From contig JABAKD010000017.1 in assembly GCA_012845835.1 (NCBI GenBank), forward strand, positions 6,379,151 through 6,443,150: a stretch of DNA of 64,000 bases, written 5' to 3'. The notes under the pieces were generated by a model, which made no database searches, was not told the DNA's origin, and saw nothing but the letters and a program-made list of their open reading frames with translations. A program made the position numbers and the translations under genes. Position 1 is the stretch's first letter. Each line of letters starts with the position of its first letter. Positions 23,090-36,100 of this stretch are shown here, piece after piece. Origin of the DNA: Undaria pinnatifida. Its lineage: Eukaryota; Sar; Phaeophyceae; Laminariales; Alariaceae.

Positions 23090-23585
23090 ACGTAATGGGT
23101 TGGTAAGGTTGTTTACCGCAATTTTAACACATCTGCCTGTGCTTCCTTTTCCAAATTATTTTTGTCTCAAATAAATGTACGATTTCACGCCTATGATTTA
23201 CCTTGCCGATGTGGGGCTGTGCGGTCGTCAATTTCAAGTCAGAAATACATCTTACAAATACATCAGGCGAGGTGGGTATGTGATGTCATATATATGCGAT
23301 GTCATCACTATTGATCGCGAGGGTGAATTTACTTCGTTAGGTATACGGTACTGTGTTTCGTAGAGGTCGTCTCAGGAGGGTATGCGATGGCTCGGCAGTG
23401 TGGTTTATCGCAATTTCATCAGGTCTGCCTGTGCTTCTTTTTCAACTTATTATTGTCTCAAATGTACGATTTCACGTCCATGATTTTTACCGTGCCGTTG
23501 TGGGGCTCTGAGGTCGCCAATTCTAAGACAGAGATACACCTTACAAATACAGCAGTTGAAGTGGGCATGTAACGTCATATATATA
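23090..23585. repeat. Tandem duplication of about 290 bp
   Basis: GTGGTTTATCGCAATTTCATCA with CTGCCTGTGCTTC and TGTACGATTTCACG occurs at about 23,390-23,480 and in diverged form at about 23,105-23,190. Both copies continue through a GTGGGGCT block and CAGAGATACACCTTACAAAT-like sequence. The region sits between two family A copies and may be an extension of the family. Confidence 0.65.
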
Positions 23586-24170
23586 TTATAAAAATTAAAA
23601 TACACTCCAGCTGTGAGATCGAAGATTTCGTCGAAACTCATCTTTGCAAGCTGTGTGTGATACTCCGATCGCGCGCATTACGAGTTGTGTGTCCTCATTA
23701 AGGATATAGGTCGGCGACTCCCCTTACAGCTACAGTGTAGCTAAAAGGGTCAACAGGATGATTTTAGTCAGTCTGTGCGCGGAAACTATAAAACCCGTTT
23801 CTGAGGGGGACAAAATCTGACAGCTGTGAAGGGAAAGGGGGGGCCTGGTTTTGATCAAAAGCGAGCGGGTTTGGAGGGGGGCGGGGGGGGGGGGGGGGGG
23901 GGGGGAAGGGGCAATTTGTGCATGTAAGCTATAAATCCTTTCGAGGGGATAAATATTATTGGGGGCGGGGGGGGGGGGGGGGGGGGGGCAGCTCGATATG
24001 TGCCTGGAAACTATACATTATTTCGAGGGGATAAATGTGACATTTTTGGAAATAATACATCAGTTTATCGTGTATATCCTGGGGTAAATCGTACAATCAG
24101 TGAGTAAAGAGAGGGTGGAGTGTTCGAGGGGGTGGGGTTGGGATGAGTTGGGGGGGGAAGGGTGGGGTGT
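23585..24170 (-). repeat. Family A terminal and poly-G modules, reverse copy
   Basis: Read on the reverse strand, it ends in the full terminus (GATCTCACAGCTGGAGTG at about 23,600-23,620). Upstream it has GGGGAGTCGCCGACC, GTTTCCGCGCACAGA, CAGCTGTCAGATTTTGTC and a C tract, then repeated modules with TTTATCCCCTCGAAA and a C tract. It corresponds, inverted, to 59,160-59,930. Confidence 0.85.
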
Positions 24171-24182
24171 GGGGGCGGGGGT

Positions 24183-24215
<33 letters not shown>

Positions 24216-25200
24216 GGGCTTTAGGTGAGGGGTTTGTTATACGTGTGGTGCTAGGTCTAGGCGAATGTGCGGGTGATGGGGAAGAAGGGGGCGTTCGAGG
24301 CGGGAGGGGGGGGGGGGGGGGGGGGAAGGAACACAGCGGCATGGATGGCTCTCGAAAGATAATGAGGTGATATCCTGTGCGTGAAGTGTTTATTAATGTG
24401 GCGGATTTCGATATTTGGTGGGGCGTTTGAGTAAGGGAGAGCAAGAAGGGGGGGGGGGGGGGGAGATTTTTTAGGAGGTTTAGGTCACAAATAATATTCA
24501 AATACACTTCGGCTGTGAGATCAAAGATATGTATCAGCTTGCTATACGCGTGGTGCTAGGTCTAGGCGATCGTGCAGGTGGTCGGGAAAGAGGGGGCGTT
24601 GGAGGGGGGGGGGGGGGGGGGGAAACAGCGGCATGGATGGCTCTCGAAAGATAATGAGGTGATATCCTGTGCGTGAAGTGTTTATTAATGTGGCGGATTT
24701 TGATATTTGGTGGGGCGTTTGAGTAAGGGAGAGCAAGAGGGGGGGGGGGGGATTTTTAGGAGGTTTAGGTCACAAATAATATTCAAATACACTTCGGCTG
24801 TGAGATCAAAGATATGTAGCAGCTTGTTATACGCGTGGTGCTAGGTCTAGGCGATCGTGTAGGTGGTCGGAAAAGAGGGGGCGTTGGAGGGGGAGGGGGG
24901 GGGGGGGGAGGGGGGGGGGTTATAATTGAAACCTTCGTCATGGATGGTCAGAAAGATAATGACGTGGTATCAACTGCGTATAGGTGTTTATTACTCAGGC
25001 CGATTTTGATTGTGAGTGGGGCGTTTTGACAGACTAGGCGGAACGGGGGGGGGGGATCGGGGGACGGAGGGGCGGGGGGGGGAAAGGGTTGGGGTTTGTT
25101 ATGAAAAAGAGGTCAGTGGAGGGGGAGGGGAGGGGGGGGGGGGGGAGGGCGGGGGGCGGGACATTTCAATATGTGCGCGGAAACTATAAATTCTCAAAGG
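24170..25200 (-). repeat. Family A internal modules, three in tandem
   Basis: Three successive GTGGTGCTAGGTCTAGGCGA modules start near 24,245, 24,550 and 24,835. Each has a poly-G tract, a CATGGATGG block, a GATAATGA block and a GTGGGGCGTTT block; the first two end in CACTTCGGCTGTGAGATCAA. The tract at 24,183-24,214 is 32 G residues, the longest homopolymer seen in the window. Proline- or glycine-rich frames here are repeat artefacts. Confidence 0.85.
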
Positions 25201-25620
25201 GGACAAACCTGACGATTGAAGCAATAAGACATCCCTTTATATCATCTGGCTTGTAATGTTTACTATTCTAGAAGGTTTGATGTTAGATGCAGCATGCAAC
25301 CCAGTGTTCAAGTGTAGTAAATAACGTGTTAAATCTTCACAGTTTGTTGTTGTATGATACAGCGATCGAAAGCTAGAATATTTTATAGAATATTTGTAGG
25401 TACCATTATTTTCTGACATCGCTAATTATAAGAAACAGATACGTATTGTCAAATGCAACAGGCGAGGTGATGTTGTCATGCACTGTGTTTGTCACCATCA
25501 TCATACAGTCACCATTATTATCGACATCGCTAATTATACGCACGAGATACGTATTGCCAAATACAGCATGCGAGGTGATGTATGTGGCCATGTGCTGTCT
25601 CCGTCATTGAGCATATATAT
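25200..25620 (-). repeat. Family A AT-rich module, second copy
   Basis: It repeats the order seen at 22,500-22,920 with only modest divergence, including the internal duplication of the TCTGACATCGCTAA part (about 25,410 and 25,520). Sequence to about 25,800 continues with two copies of a GAGGGTGACTTTACTTCGT block (25,640 and 25,730). Confidence 0.85.
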
Positions 25621-25799
25621 GCGATGTCACTATTGAAGGCGAGGGTGACTTTACTTCGTCAGGCATATGCTACTGCGTTTCGTAAAGGTTGTCTCACGTG
25701 GAAATGCGATGTCACCACTATTGAACGCGAGGGTGACTTTACTTCGTTAGGCATATGCTACTGCGTTTGGTATGGTAGAGGTTGTCAGGCAATCATGTA

Positions 25800-26150
25800 A
25801 GCGGATGGAGGCACGAAATACCCTGCGTAATAGCTTGGTCGTGTGGTTTACCGCAGTGTTAACATCCCTGTCTGTACTTTCTTTTCACATCATTATAGAC
25901 TATAGTGTACGCTTATACGTCCTGTTTTCTCCCCACTGTCGAGTCGAAGATGTTGTGGTCCTGTAGATGTCGCGTCCATGTCTGGTGCTCTTGTTAGTGG
26001 TGTTCATGAAAACATGCCTTAACGTGTAGTAGATGATCGCTGAGTGGTGTTCCTTTCCTTTACATCAAGCCAGGTAGTATATGCCAACGCAACCGCTTGC
26101 TTGAAAAACGACAAAGGAATTCCTCACACACCCGACACAGAGAAGACGCG
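25800..26150. other. No gene recognised
   Basis: Mixed-composition sequence between family A copies. Open frames are under 70 codons and without motifs. Confidence 0.5.
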
Positions 26151-26154
26151 TATT

Positions 26155-26600
26155 ATATAATAAAACGAAAATACACTCCAAGTGTGAGATCGAAGATTTC
26201 GTCGAAACTCATCATTGCAAGCTGTGTGTGATACTCCGATCGCGCGTATTACGAGTTGTGTGTCCTCATGAAGGATACAGGTCGGCGACCCCCCTTACAA
26301 CTACAGCGTAGCTATCAGGGTCAACAGGGTGATGTAAGTTAGTCTGTGCGCGGAAACTATAAAACCCGTTTCTGAGGGGGACAAAATCTGACAGATGTGG
26401 AGGGAAATGTATCCTTTTATCAAGTGAGTCCTGTGAGTCGAATAACCGGTGAGGGGGGGGGCGAAGTTTTGAAGGAAGTGGGGGGCTGGTTTTGATCAAA
26501 AGCGAGCGGGGTTGGAGGGGGGGGGGGGGGGAATGGGGGGGGGGGGCGGACGGGCGGGCAATTTGTGCATGTAAGCTATAAATCCTTTCAAGGGGATAAA
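26155..26600 (-). repeat. Family A terminal copy, reverse
   Basis: The terminus (GAAGATTTCGTCGAAACTCA on the forward strand at about 26,190) is followed by the usual GGTCGGCGACC, GCGCGGAAACTATAAAACCC, CTGAGGGGGACAAAATCTGA and AATAACCGGTGAGGGG blocks and two G tracts. It ends at a CATGTAAGCTATAAATCC module. Confidence 0.85.
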
Positions 26601-26639
26601 ATTGACGGTTTAGGAAGAAAAAAAAAAGTGCATATTACA

Positions 26640-27125
26640 AAAATATATTATGAAAATTAAAATACACCCCTGCTGTGAGATCGAATATTTTGTCGAAACT
26701 CATCATTGCAAGCTGTGTGTGATACTCCGATCGCGCGTATTACGGGCTGTGTGTCCTCATTAAGGGTATAGGTCGGCGACTCCCCTTGCAACTACAGTTG
26801 TGATTATCAGGGTCAACAGGGTGATGTTAGGCAGTCTGTGCGCGGAAACTATAAAACCCGTTTCTGAGGGGGGCAGAATCTGACAGCTGTGGAAGGAAAT
26901 GCATCAGTTTATCAAGTGAATCCTGTAAGTCGAATAACCGGTGAGGGGAGGGGGGAGTTTTGAAGGACGTGGGGGCCTGATTTTGATCAAAAGGGGGGCG
27001 GGAGGGGGGGAGAGGGTGGAGGGGACGGGTGGGGCAGGTCAATTTGTGCGTGGAAACTATATATACTTCTTGTGGGGGAGGACGGGGGAATGTGGCGGGG
27101 GGGGCGGGGGGCGGGGGCTTTAGGT
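26640..27125 (-). repeat. Family A terminal copy, reverse
   Basis: Same landmarks as the copy at 26,155, with a G-rich middle near 26,990-27,040 and a shorter GTGGGGGAGG module after it. It is joined directly to the next copy at 27,130, so the two form a tandem of about 480 bp. Confidence 0.85.
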
Positions 27126-27129
27126 TTTT

Positions 27130-27630
27130 ATATATTATAAAAATTAAAATACACTCCAACTTGTGAGATCGAATATTTCGTCGAAACTCATCTGTGCAAG
27201 CTGTGTGTGCTACTCCGATCGCGCGTGTTACGGGTTGTGTGTTCTCAATAACGATGTAGGTCGGCGACTCCCCTTGCAACTACAGTGTAGCTATCAGGGT
27301 CAACGGGGTGATGTTAGGCGGTCTGTGCGCGGAAATTATAAAACCTGTTTCTGAGGGGGACAAAATCTGACAGCTGTGGAAGGAAATGCATCGGTTTATC
27401 AAGTGAATCCTGTAAGTCGAATAACCGGTGAGGGGAGGGCGGAGCTTTTAACAGCGTTGGGGCCTGATTTTGATCAAAAGGGGGGCGGGAGAGGGGGAGG
27501 GGGGGGGGGGCAGCTTAATTTGTGCGAGGAAACTATATATACTTCTTGTGGGGGGAGGGGGGGGGGGGGTGAGGGAGGGGGGGGGGGGTGAGGGAGGGGG
27601 GGGGGGGGGCTATAGATCACATTGATGTAG
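27130..27630 (-). repeat. Family A terminal copy, reverse
   Basis: Same order again; the forward strand reads GAATATTTCGTCGAAACTCA near 27,170. The tail runs through G-rich tracts (27,480-27,610). This and the previous copy are each other's closest relatives in the window, judged by shared variants such as GGAAATGCATC and GTGAATCCTGTAAGTCG. Confidence 0.85.
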
Positions 27631-28480
27631 GGGTTTGCTATACGCCTGGTGCTAGCTCTAGGCGATTGTGGGGTCGGTGGGGAAGGAGGAGGCGTTGGAG
27701 GCGGGGGTGTGTGGGAGTTGCAGCAGCGGCATGGACGGCTCTAAAACGATAATGAGGTGATATCCCGGGCGTGGAAGTGTTTATTACTCTGGCGGATTTC
27801 GATATTAGGTGAGGCGTTTGAGCAAGAGAGAGCGAGAAAAAAAAAGGCGGGGGGGAGAGGGAGGGAAGGTTTTCGAAAGGTTTAGGTCACATGTAATATT
27901 AAATGCACCAGCTATGAGGTCAAGGATTTGGTCGAAACTCATCTTGGCAACATTGTGTGATACTCCGATCGCGCGTATTAATCATATATGTAGGGGCTTG
28001 CTATATGCGCGGTGCTGGGTCTAGGCGATCGTGCGGCGTGTGGGGTAGGAGGGGGCGTTGGAGGGAGGGAGGGGGGATGAATGAAAGCTACGTCATGGAT
28101 GGCTAGAAAGATAATGACGTGATATCAATTGCGTAGAAATGTATATTTCTCTGGCCCATTTCGATTGTTAGTGGGGCGTTTGAACGAACTGGGCAGGGAA
28201 CAAAAGGGGGGGGGAGGGGGGCGGAGATGAGTTGAAGCTACAGCATGGATGGCTATAAGGATAATGAGATGATATCAGCTGGCTGGGGGTGTTTACTACT
28301 GTGGTAGATTTTGATTTAGGTGGGGCGTTTAAACAAGAGGGATCGGAGAGGGGCGGGGGGGGGGGTTCAATGTGTGCGCGGAAACGTTAAACCCTTCAAG
28401 CGGACAAATCTTACGGTTTTAGCAAGAAGACACCCCTTTATATCACCCGCCTGGTAATGAATATTATTCTAGAAGGTTTG
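27630..28480 (-). repeat. Family A internal modules, diverged
   Basis: Three modules (starts near 27,640, 28,000 and 28,230) keep CATGGATGGCT- or CATGGACGGCT-like and GATAATGA(G/C)(G/A)TGATATC blocks. A degenerate terminus lies at 27,895-27,980. The last reaches an AT-rich CCTGGTAATGAATATTATTC block that stops at about 28,480, where the orientation of the cluster flips. Confidence 0.75.
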
Positions 28481-28499
28481 ATGTTACACCCGATCCCAC

Positions 28500-29115
28500 C
28501 CCCACCCCCTCGAAGACTCCGCCCTCTACTCACTGATTGTACGACTACCAGGATATAGATGATAAACTGGTGCATTCTTTCCAAAACCGTCACATTTATC
28601 TCCTGAAAATAGTGTATAGTTTTCACGCACAGATTGAGCTGCTCCACCCGCCCCACCCCCGCCTCACCCCCCTCCCTCCCCCCATAATAGTTTCCACACA
28701 CAAATTGAGCTGCCCCGCCCGCCCCAATCCCCCCCCCCCCCCTTCCCTTTCCCCCCCCCTCCAACCCCGCTCCCTTTTGATTAAAATCAGGCCCCCACGT
28801 CCTTCAAAACTCCGCCCTCCCCTCACCGGTTATTCGACTCACAGGACTCACTTGATAAACTCATGCATTTCCTTCCACAGCTGTCAGATTTTGTGAGCCT
28901 CAGAAACGGGTTTTATAGTTTCCGCGCACAGACTGCCTAACATCACCCTGTTGACCTTGATAGCTACACTGTAGTTGCAAGGGGAGTCGCCGACCTATAT
29001 CCTTAACGAGGACACACAACCCGTAATACGCGCGATCGGAGTATCACACACAGCTTGCAAAGATGAGTTTCGACAAAGCATTCGATCTCACACTCGGAGT
29101 GTCTTCTCACTTTTT
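28500..29115 (+). repeat. Family A modules and terminus, forward copy
   Basis: Here the family is on the forward strand: TCACTGATTGTACGACTACC, GATAAACTGGTGCATTC, AAACCGTCACATTTATC, two TTTCCACACACAAATTGAGC-type modules with C tracts, then CACCGGTTATTCGACTCACA and the terminus ending at GATCTCACACTCGGAGTG. With the reverse copies to the left it makes a large inverted arrangement around 28,490. Confidence 0.85.
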
Positions 29116-29690
29116 ATAACATAGTATACGACCCCGTTTTTAGGTGTAGTAAACTACGTGTTTAAAGCTTCATAATTTGTTATTGTACATGGATCGAAAG
29201 ATAGAATATTTCAATCGATAAGTACAATCATGTTGTTACCATTATTTTCTGACATCGCTTGTTACAAGAAAGAGATACATGTTGCCAAATACAGCAGGCG
29301 AGGTGATGTGGTCATGCAATGCCACCGCCATTGAGAACGAAAGGGATAAGTGCGGATCTTTAGTGTTTCGAATGGAACGCTTAGTGTACACGCGTTCAAT
29401 TACATTACTTCGTTAGTCATAGTATATTTTTTATAATATCTTTGTATTAACACTAGTATGATAGTCTGCGGCTCACCGTAGCCAAAAGTTTTTTTCACCT
29501 CGCTCTCCGTGGCCGTGGTGTCTTGGCTGTCGGCGCTAATTGCGATTTTACGTTTGCGTGTCGATTCGTGAAATTGAGGAAATTTAGAATTGTCGTTGAC
29601 TCGTTTGTACAAATAAGTATGCATGCGTGCTGACTGTCATGTGCTTCGGCTGGACACACCTACATTCATACATTACGAGGTATTCTTCCA
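29116..29690. other. Left flank of the gap, with a partial AT-rich family A block
   Basis: GGTGTAGTAAACTACGTG, ACATGGATCGAAAGATAGAA and TTCTGACATCGCTTG (29,140-29,300) match the AT-rich module of family A. The rest, up to the gap, has no recognised gene. Confidence 0.6.
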
Positions 29691-30190
29691 NNNNNNNNNN
29701 NNNNNNNNNNNNNNNNNNNNNNNNNNNNNNNNNNNNNNNNNNNNNNNNNNNNNNNNNNNNNNNNNNNNNNNNNNNNNNNNNNNNNNNNNNNNNNNNNNNN
29801 NNNNNNNNNNNNNNNNNNNNNNNNNNNNNNNNNNNNNNNNNNNNNNNNNNNNNNNNNNNNNNNNNNNNNNNNNNNNNNNNNNNNNNNNNNNNNNNNNNNN
29901 NNNNNNNNNNNNNNNNNNNNNNNNNNNNNNNNNNNNNNNNNNNNNNNNNNNNNNNNNNNNNNNNNNNNNNNNNNNNNNNNNNNNNNNNNNNNNNNNNNNN
30001 NNNNNNNNNNNNNNNNNNNNNNNNNNNNNNNNNNNNNNNNNNNNNNNNNNNNNNNNNNNNNNNNNNNNNNNNNNNNNNNNNNNNNNNNNNNNNNNNNNNN
30101 NNNNNNNNNNNNNNNNNNNNNNNNNNNNNNNNNNNNNNNNNNNNNNNNNNNNNNNNNNNNNNNNNNNNNNNNNNNNNNNNNNNNNNNNNN
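29691..30190. other. Assembly gap (500 N)
   Basis: A run of exactly 500 N. It abuts the left edge of the 547-bp satellite, so the assembler probably failed inside or at the edge of that array. True length and copy number are unknown. Confidence 0.98.
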
Positions 30191-33100
30191 CTCTATTTTT
30201 TTTTGAATAAACGTTCCTTCGAAAATTGGGCTAAAAAAGGCGGCCCTACTGCGACCACTGCCCCGCACCACAACCCGAGAACTAAAAAAAAAAAAAAAAA
30301 AAAAAAAACTAGACGTTCTCGGGAAGGACTAGGAGAAAAGCGGCTACATTGGAGGCAGAGTGCTATGAAAAATCCTACTAACAGCGACGTCAACCACCAC
30401 CAGCGTACGACCACGGAGTGGGGGCTAACGCGCAAGCACATCATGGGGAAGCCTTCAACATAACCCACAAAGAAGCGTCCAGACGAAAAAAAAACACAGA
30501 AAACGCCTCTGCCACTACGACTACTGCTACTGCTACTACTACAAACTAGCTGAAAACAGTCGGAGGCATAAGACACGCGCATAGATATCGTTCAGAATAT
30601 GGTCTATTTCAATCCCCCGGCGTCCTGCGCGAAGCCAGGTTCATGAACAACATGGGCCTAGGCGGCTCGCCCGGTTTGGAGTGTGGGTTGTCTGCAGACA
30701 GCCCTCCTCCAAACCACGTGAACCACTTTCCCGTCTTCTCTATTTTTTTTTGAATAAACGTTCCTTCGAAAATTGGGCTAAAAAAGGCGGCCCTACTGCG
30801 ACCACTGCCCCGCACCACAACCCGAGAACTAAAAAAAAAAAAAAAAAAAAAAAAACTAGACGTTCTCGGGAAGGACTAGGAGAAAAGCGGCTACATTGGA
30901 GGCAGAGTGCTATGAAAAATCCTACTAACAGCGACGTCAACCACCACCAGCGTACGACCACGGAGTGGGGGCTAACGCGCAAGCACATCATGGGGAAGCC
31001 TTCAACATAACCCACAAAGAAGCGTCCAGACGAAAAAAAAACACAGAAAACGCCTCTGCCACTACGACTACTGCTACTGCTACTACTACAAACTAGCTGA
31101 AAACAGTCGGAGGCATAAGACACGCGCATAGATATCGTTCAGAATATGGTCTATTTCAATCCCCCGGCGTCCTGCGCGAAGCCAGGTTCATGAACAACAT
31201 GGGCCTAGGCGGCTCGCCCGGTTTGGAGTGTGGGTTGTCTGCAGACAGCCCTCCTCCAAACCACGTGAACCACTTTCCCGTCTTCTCTATTTTTTTTTGA
31301 ATAAACGTTCCTTCGAAAATTGGGCTAAAAAAGGCGGCCCTACTGCGACCACTGCCCCGCACCACAACCCGAGAACTAAAAAAAAAAAAAAAAAAAAAAA
31401 CTAGACGTTCTCGGGAAGGACTAGGAGAAAAGCGGCTACATTGGAGGCAGAGTGCTATGAAAAATCCTACTAACAGCGACGTCAACCACCACCAGCGTAC
31501 GACCACGGAGTGGGGGCTAACGCGCAAGCACATCATGGGGAAGCCTTCAACATAACCCACAAAGAAGCGTCCAGACGAAAAAAAAACACAGAAAACGCCT
31601 CTGCCACTACGACTACTGCTACTGCTACTACTACAAACTAGCTGAAAACAGTCGGAGGCATAAGACACGCGCATAGATATCGTTCAGAATATGGTCTATT
31701 TCAATCCCCCGGCGTCCTGCGCGAAGCCAGGTTCATGAACAACATGGGCCTAGGCGGCTCGCCCGGTTTGGAGTGTGGGTTGTCTGCAGACAGCCCTCCT
31801 CCAAACCACGTGAACCACTTTCCCGTCTTCTCTATTTTTTTTGAATAAACGTTCCTTCGAAAATTGGGCTAAAAAAGGCGGCCCTACTGCGACCACTGCC
31901 CCGCACCACAACCCGAGAACTAAAAAAAAAAAAAAAAAAAAAAAAACTAGACGTTCTCGGGAAGGACTAGGAGAAAAGCGGCTACATTGGAGGCAGAGTG
32001 CTATGAAAAATCCTACTAACAGCGACGTCAACCACCACCAGCGTACGACCACGGAGTGGGGGCTAACGCGCAAGCACATCATGGGGAAGCCTTCAACATA
32101 ACCCACAAAGAAGCGTCCAGACGAAAAAAAAACACAGAAAACGCCTCTGCCACTACGACTACTGCTACTGCTACTACTACAAACTAGCTGAAAACAGTCG
32201 GAGGCATAAGACACGCGCATAGATATCGTTCAGAATATGGTCTATTTCAATCCCCCGGCGTCCTGCGCGAAGCCAGGTTCATGAACAACATGGGCCTAGG
32301 CGGCTCGCCCGGTTTGGAGTGTGGGTTGTCTGCAGACAGCCCTCCTCCAAACCACGTGAACCACTTTCCCGTCTTCTCTATTTTTTTTTGAATAAACGTT
32401 CCTTCGAAAATTGGGCTAAAAAAGGCGGCCCTACTGCGACCACTGCCCCGCACCACAACCCGAGAACTAAAAAAAAAAAAAAAAAAAAAAAACTAGACGT
32501 TCTCGGGAAGGACTAGGAGAAAAGCGGCTACATTGGAGGCAGAGTGCTATGAAAAATCCTACTAACAGCGACGTCAACCACCACCAGCGTACGACCACGG
32601 AGTGGGGGCTAACGCGCAAGCACATCATGGGGAAGCCTTCAACATAACCCACAAAGAAGCGTCCAGACGAAAAAAAAACACAGAAAACGCCTCTGCCACT
32701 ACGACTACTGCTACTGCTACTACTACAAACTAGCTGAAAACAGTCGGAGGCATAAGACACGCGCATAGATATCGTTCAGAATATGGTCTATTTCAATCCC
32801 CCGGCGTCCTGCGCGAAGCCAGGTTCATGAACAACATGGGCCTAGGCGGCTCGCCCGGTTTGGAGTGTGGGTTGTCTGCAGACAGCCCTCCTCCAAACCA
32901 CGTGAACCACTTTCCCGTCTTCTCTATTTTTTTTTGAATAAACGTTCCTTCGAAAATTGGGCTAAAAAAGGCGGCCCTACTGCGACCACTGCCCCGCACC
33001 ACAACCCGAGAACTAAAAAAAAAAAAAAAAAAAAAAAAACTAGACGTTCTCGGGAAGGACTAGGAGAAAAGCGGCTACATTGGAGGCAGAGTGCTATGAA

Positions 33101-36100
33101 AAATCCTACTAACAGCGACGTCAACCACCACCAGCGTACGACCACGGAGTGGGGGCTAACGCGCAAGCACATCATGGGGAAGCCTTCAACATAACCCACA
33201 AAGAAGCGTCCAGACGAAAAAAAAACACAGAAAACGCCTCTGCCACTACGACTACTGCTACTGCTACTACTACAAACTAGCTGAAAACAGTCGGAGGCAT
33301 AAGACACGCGCATAGATATCGTTCAGAATATGGTCTATTTCAATCCCCCGGCGTCCTGCGCGAAGCCAGGTTCATGAACAACATGGGCCTAGGCGGCTCG
33401 CCCGGTTTGGAGTGTGGGTTGTCTGCAGACAGCCCTCCTCCAAACCACGTGAACCACTTTCCCGTCTTCTCTATTTTTTTTTGAATAAACGTTCCTTCGA
33501 AAATTGGGCTAAAAAAGGCGGCCCTACTGCGACCACTGCCCCGCACCACAACCCGAGAACTAAAAAAAAAAAAAAAAAAAAAAAACTAGACGTTCTCGGG
33601 AAGGACTAGGAGAAAAGCGGCTACATTGGAGGCAGAGTGCTATGAAAAATCCTACTAACAGCGACGTCAACCACCACCAGCGTACGACCACGGAGTGGGG
33701 GCTAACGCGCAAGCACATCATGGGGAAGCCTTCAACATAACCCACAAAGAAGCGTCCAGACGAAAAAAAAACACAGAAAACGCCTCTGCCACTACGACTA
33801 CTGCTACTGCTACTACTACAAACTAGCTGAAAACAGTCGGAGGCATAAGACACGCGCATAGATATCGTTCAGAATATGGTCTATTTCAATCCCCCGGCGT
33901 CCTGCGCGAAGCCAGGTTCATGAACAACATGGGCCTAGGCGGCTCGCCCGGTTTGGAGTGTGGGTTGTCTGCAGACAGCCCTCCTCCAAACCACGTGAAC
34001 CACTTTCCCGTCTTCTCTATTTTTTTTTGAATAAACGTTCCTTCGAAAATTGGGCTAAAAAAGGCGGCCCTACTGCGACCACTGCCCCGCACCACAACCC
34101 GAGAACTAAAAAAAAAAAAAAAAAAAAAAAACTAGACGTTCTCGGGAAGGACTAGGAGAAAAGCGGCTACATTGGAGGCAGAGTGCTATGAAAAATCCTA
34201 CTAACAGCGACGTCAACCACCACCAGCGTACGACCACGGAGTGGGGGCTAACGCGCAAGCACATCATGGGGAAGCCTTCAACATAACCCACAAAGAAGCG
34301 TCCAGACGAAAAAAAAACACAGAAAACGCCTCTGCCACTACGACTACTGCTACTGCTACTACTACAAACTAGCTGAAAACAGTCGGAGGCATAAGACACG
34401 CGCATAGATATCGTTCAGAATATGGTCTATTTCAATCCCCCGGCGTCCTGCGCGAAGCCAGGTTCATGAACAACATGGGCCTAGGCGGCTCGCCCGGTTT
34501 GGAGTGTGGGTTGTCTGCAGACAGCCCTCCTCCAAACCACGTGAACCACTTTCCCGTCTTCTCTATTTTTTTTTGAATAAACGTTCCTTCGAAAATTGGG
34601 CTAAAAAAGGCGGCCCTACTGCGACCACTGCCCCGCACCACAACCCGAGAACTAAAAAAAAAAAAAAAAAAAAAAAACTAGACGTTCTCGGGAAGGACTA
34701 GGAGAAAAGCGGCTACATTGGAGGCAGAGTGCTATGAAAAATCCTACTAACAGCGACGTCAACCACCACCAGCGTACGACCACGGAGTGGGGGCTAACGC
34801 GCAAGCACATCATGGGGAAGCCTTCAACATAACCCACAAAGAAGCGTCCAGACGAAAAAAAAACACAGAAAACGCCTCTGCCACTACGACTACTGCTACT
34901 GCTACTACTACAAACTAGCTGAAAACAGTCGGAGGCATAAGACACGCGCATAGATATCGTTCAGAATATGGTCTATTTCAATCCCCCGGCGTCCTGCGCG
35001 AAGCCAGGTTCATGAACAACATGGGCCTAGGCGGCTCGCCCGGTTTGGAGTGTGGGTTGTCTGCAGACAGCCCTCCTCCAAACCACGTGAACCACTTTCC
35101 CGTCTTCTCTATTTTTTTTTGAATAAACGTTCCTTCGAAAATTGGGCTAAAAAAGGCGGCCCTACTGCGACCACTGCCCCGCACCACAACCCGAGAACTA
35201 AAAAAAAAAAAAAAAAAAAAAAAACTAGACGTTCTCGGGAAGGACTAGGAGAAAAGCGGCTACATTGGAGGCAGAGTGCTATGAAAAATCCTACTAACAG
35301 CGACGTCAACCACCACCAGCGTACGACCACGGAGTGGGGGCTAACGCGCAAGCACATCATGGGGAAGCCTTCAACATAACCCACAAAGAAGCGTCCAGAC
35401 GAAAAAAAAACACAGAAAACGCCTCTGCCACTACGACTACTGCTACTGCTACTACTACAAACTAGCTGAAAACAGTCGGAGGCATAAGACACGCGCATAG
35501 ATATCGTTCAGAATATGGTCTATTTCAATCCCCCGGCGTCCTGCGCGAAGCCAGGTTCATGAACAACATGGGCCTAGGCGGCTCGCCCGGTTTGGAGTGT
35601 GGGTTGTCTGCAGACAGCCCTCCTCCAAACCACGTGAACCACTTTCCCGTCTTCTCTATTTTTTTTTGAATAAACGTTCCTTCGAAAATTGGGCTAAAAA
35701 AGGCGGCCCTACTGCGACCACTGCCCCGCACCACAACCCGAGAACTAAAAAAAAAAAAAAAAAAAAAAAACTAGACGTTCTCGGGAAGGACTAGGAGAAA
35801 AGCGGCTACATTGGAGGCAGAGTGCTATGAAAAATCCTACTAACAGCGACGTCAACCACCACCAGCGTACGACCACGGAGTGGGGGCTAACGCGCAAGCA
35901 CATCATGGGGAAGCCTTCAACATAACCCACAAAGAAGCGTCCAGACGAAAAAAAAACACAGAAAACGCCTCTGCCACTACGACTACTGCTACTGCTACTA
36001 CTACAAACTAGCTGAAAACAGTCGGAGGCATAAGACACGCGCATAGATATCGTTCAGAATATGGTCTATTTCAATCCCCCGGCGTCCTGCGCGAAGCCAG

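Noticed and set aside
30191-30737. Satellite unit as a 5S rRNA, spliced-leader or snRNA repeat
   Set aside because: None of the conserved internal-promoter or core sequences of those RNAs was seen in the unit.
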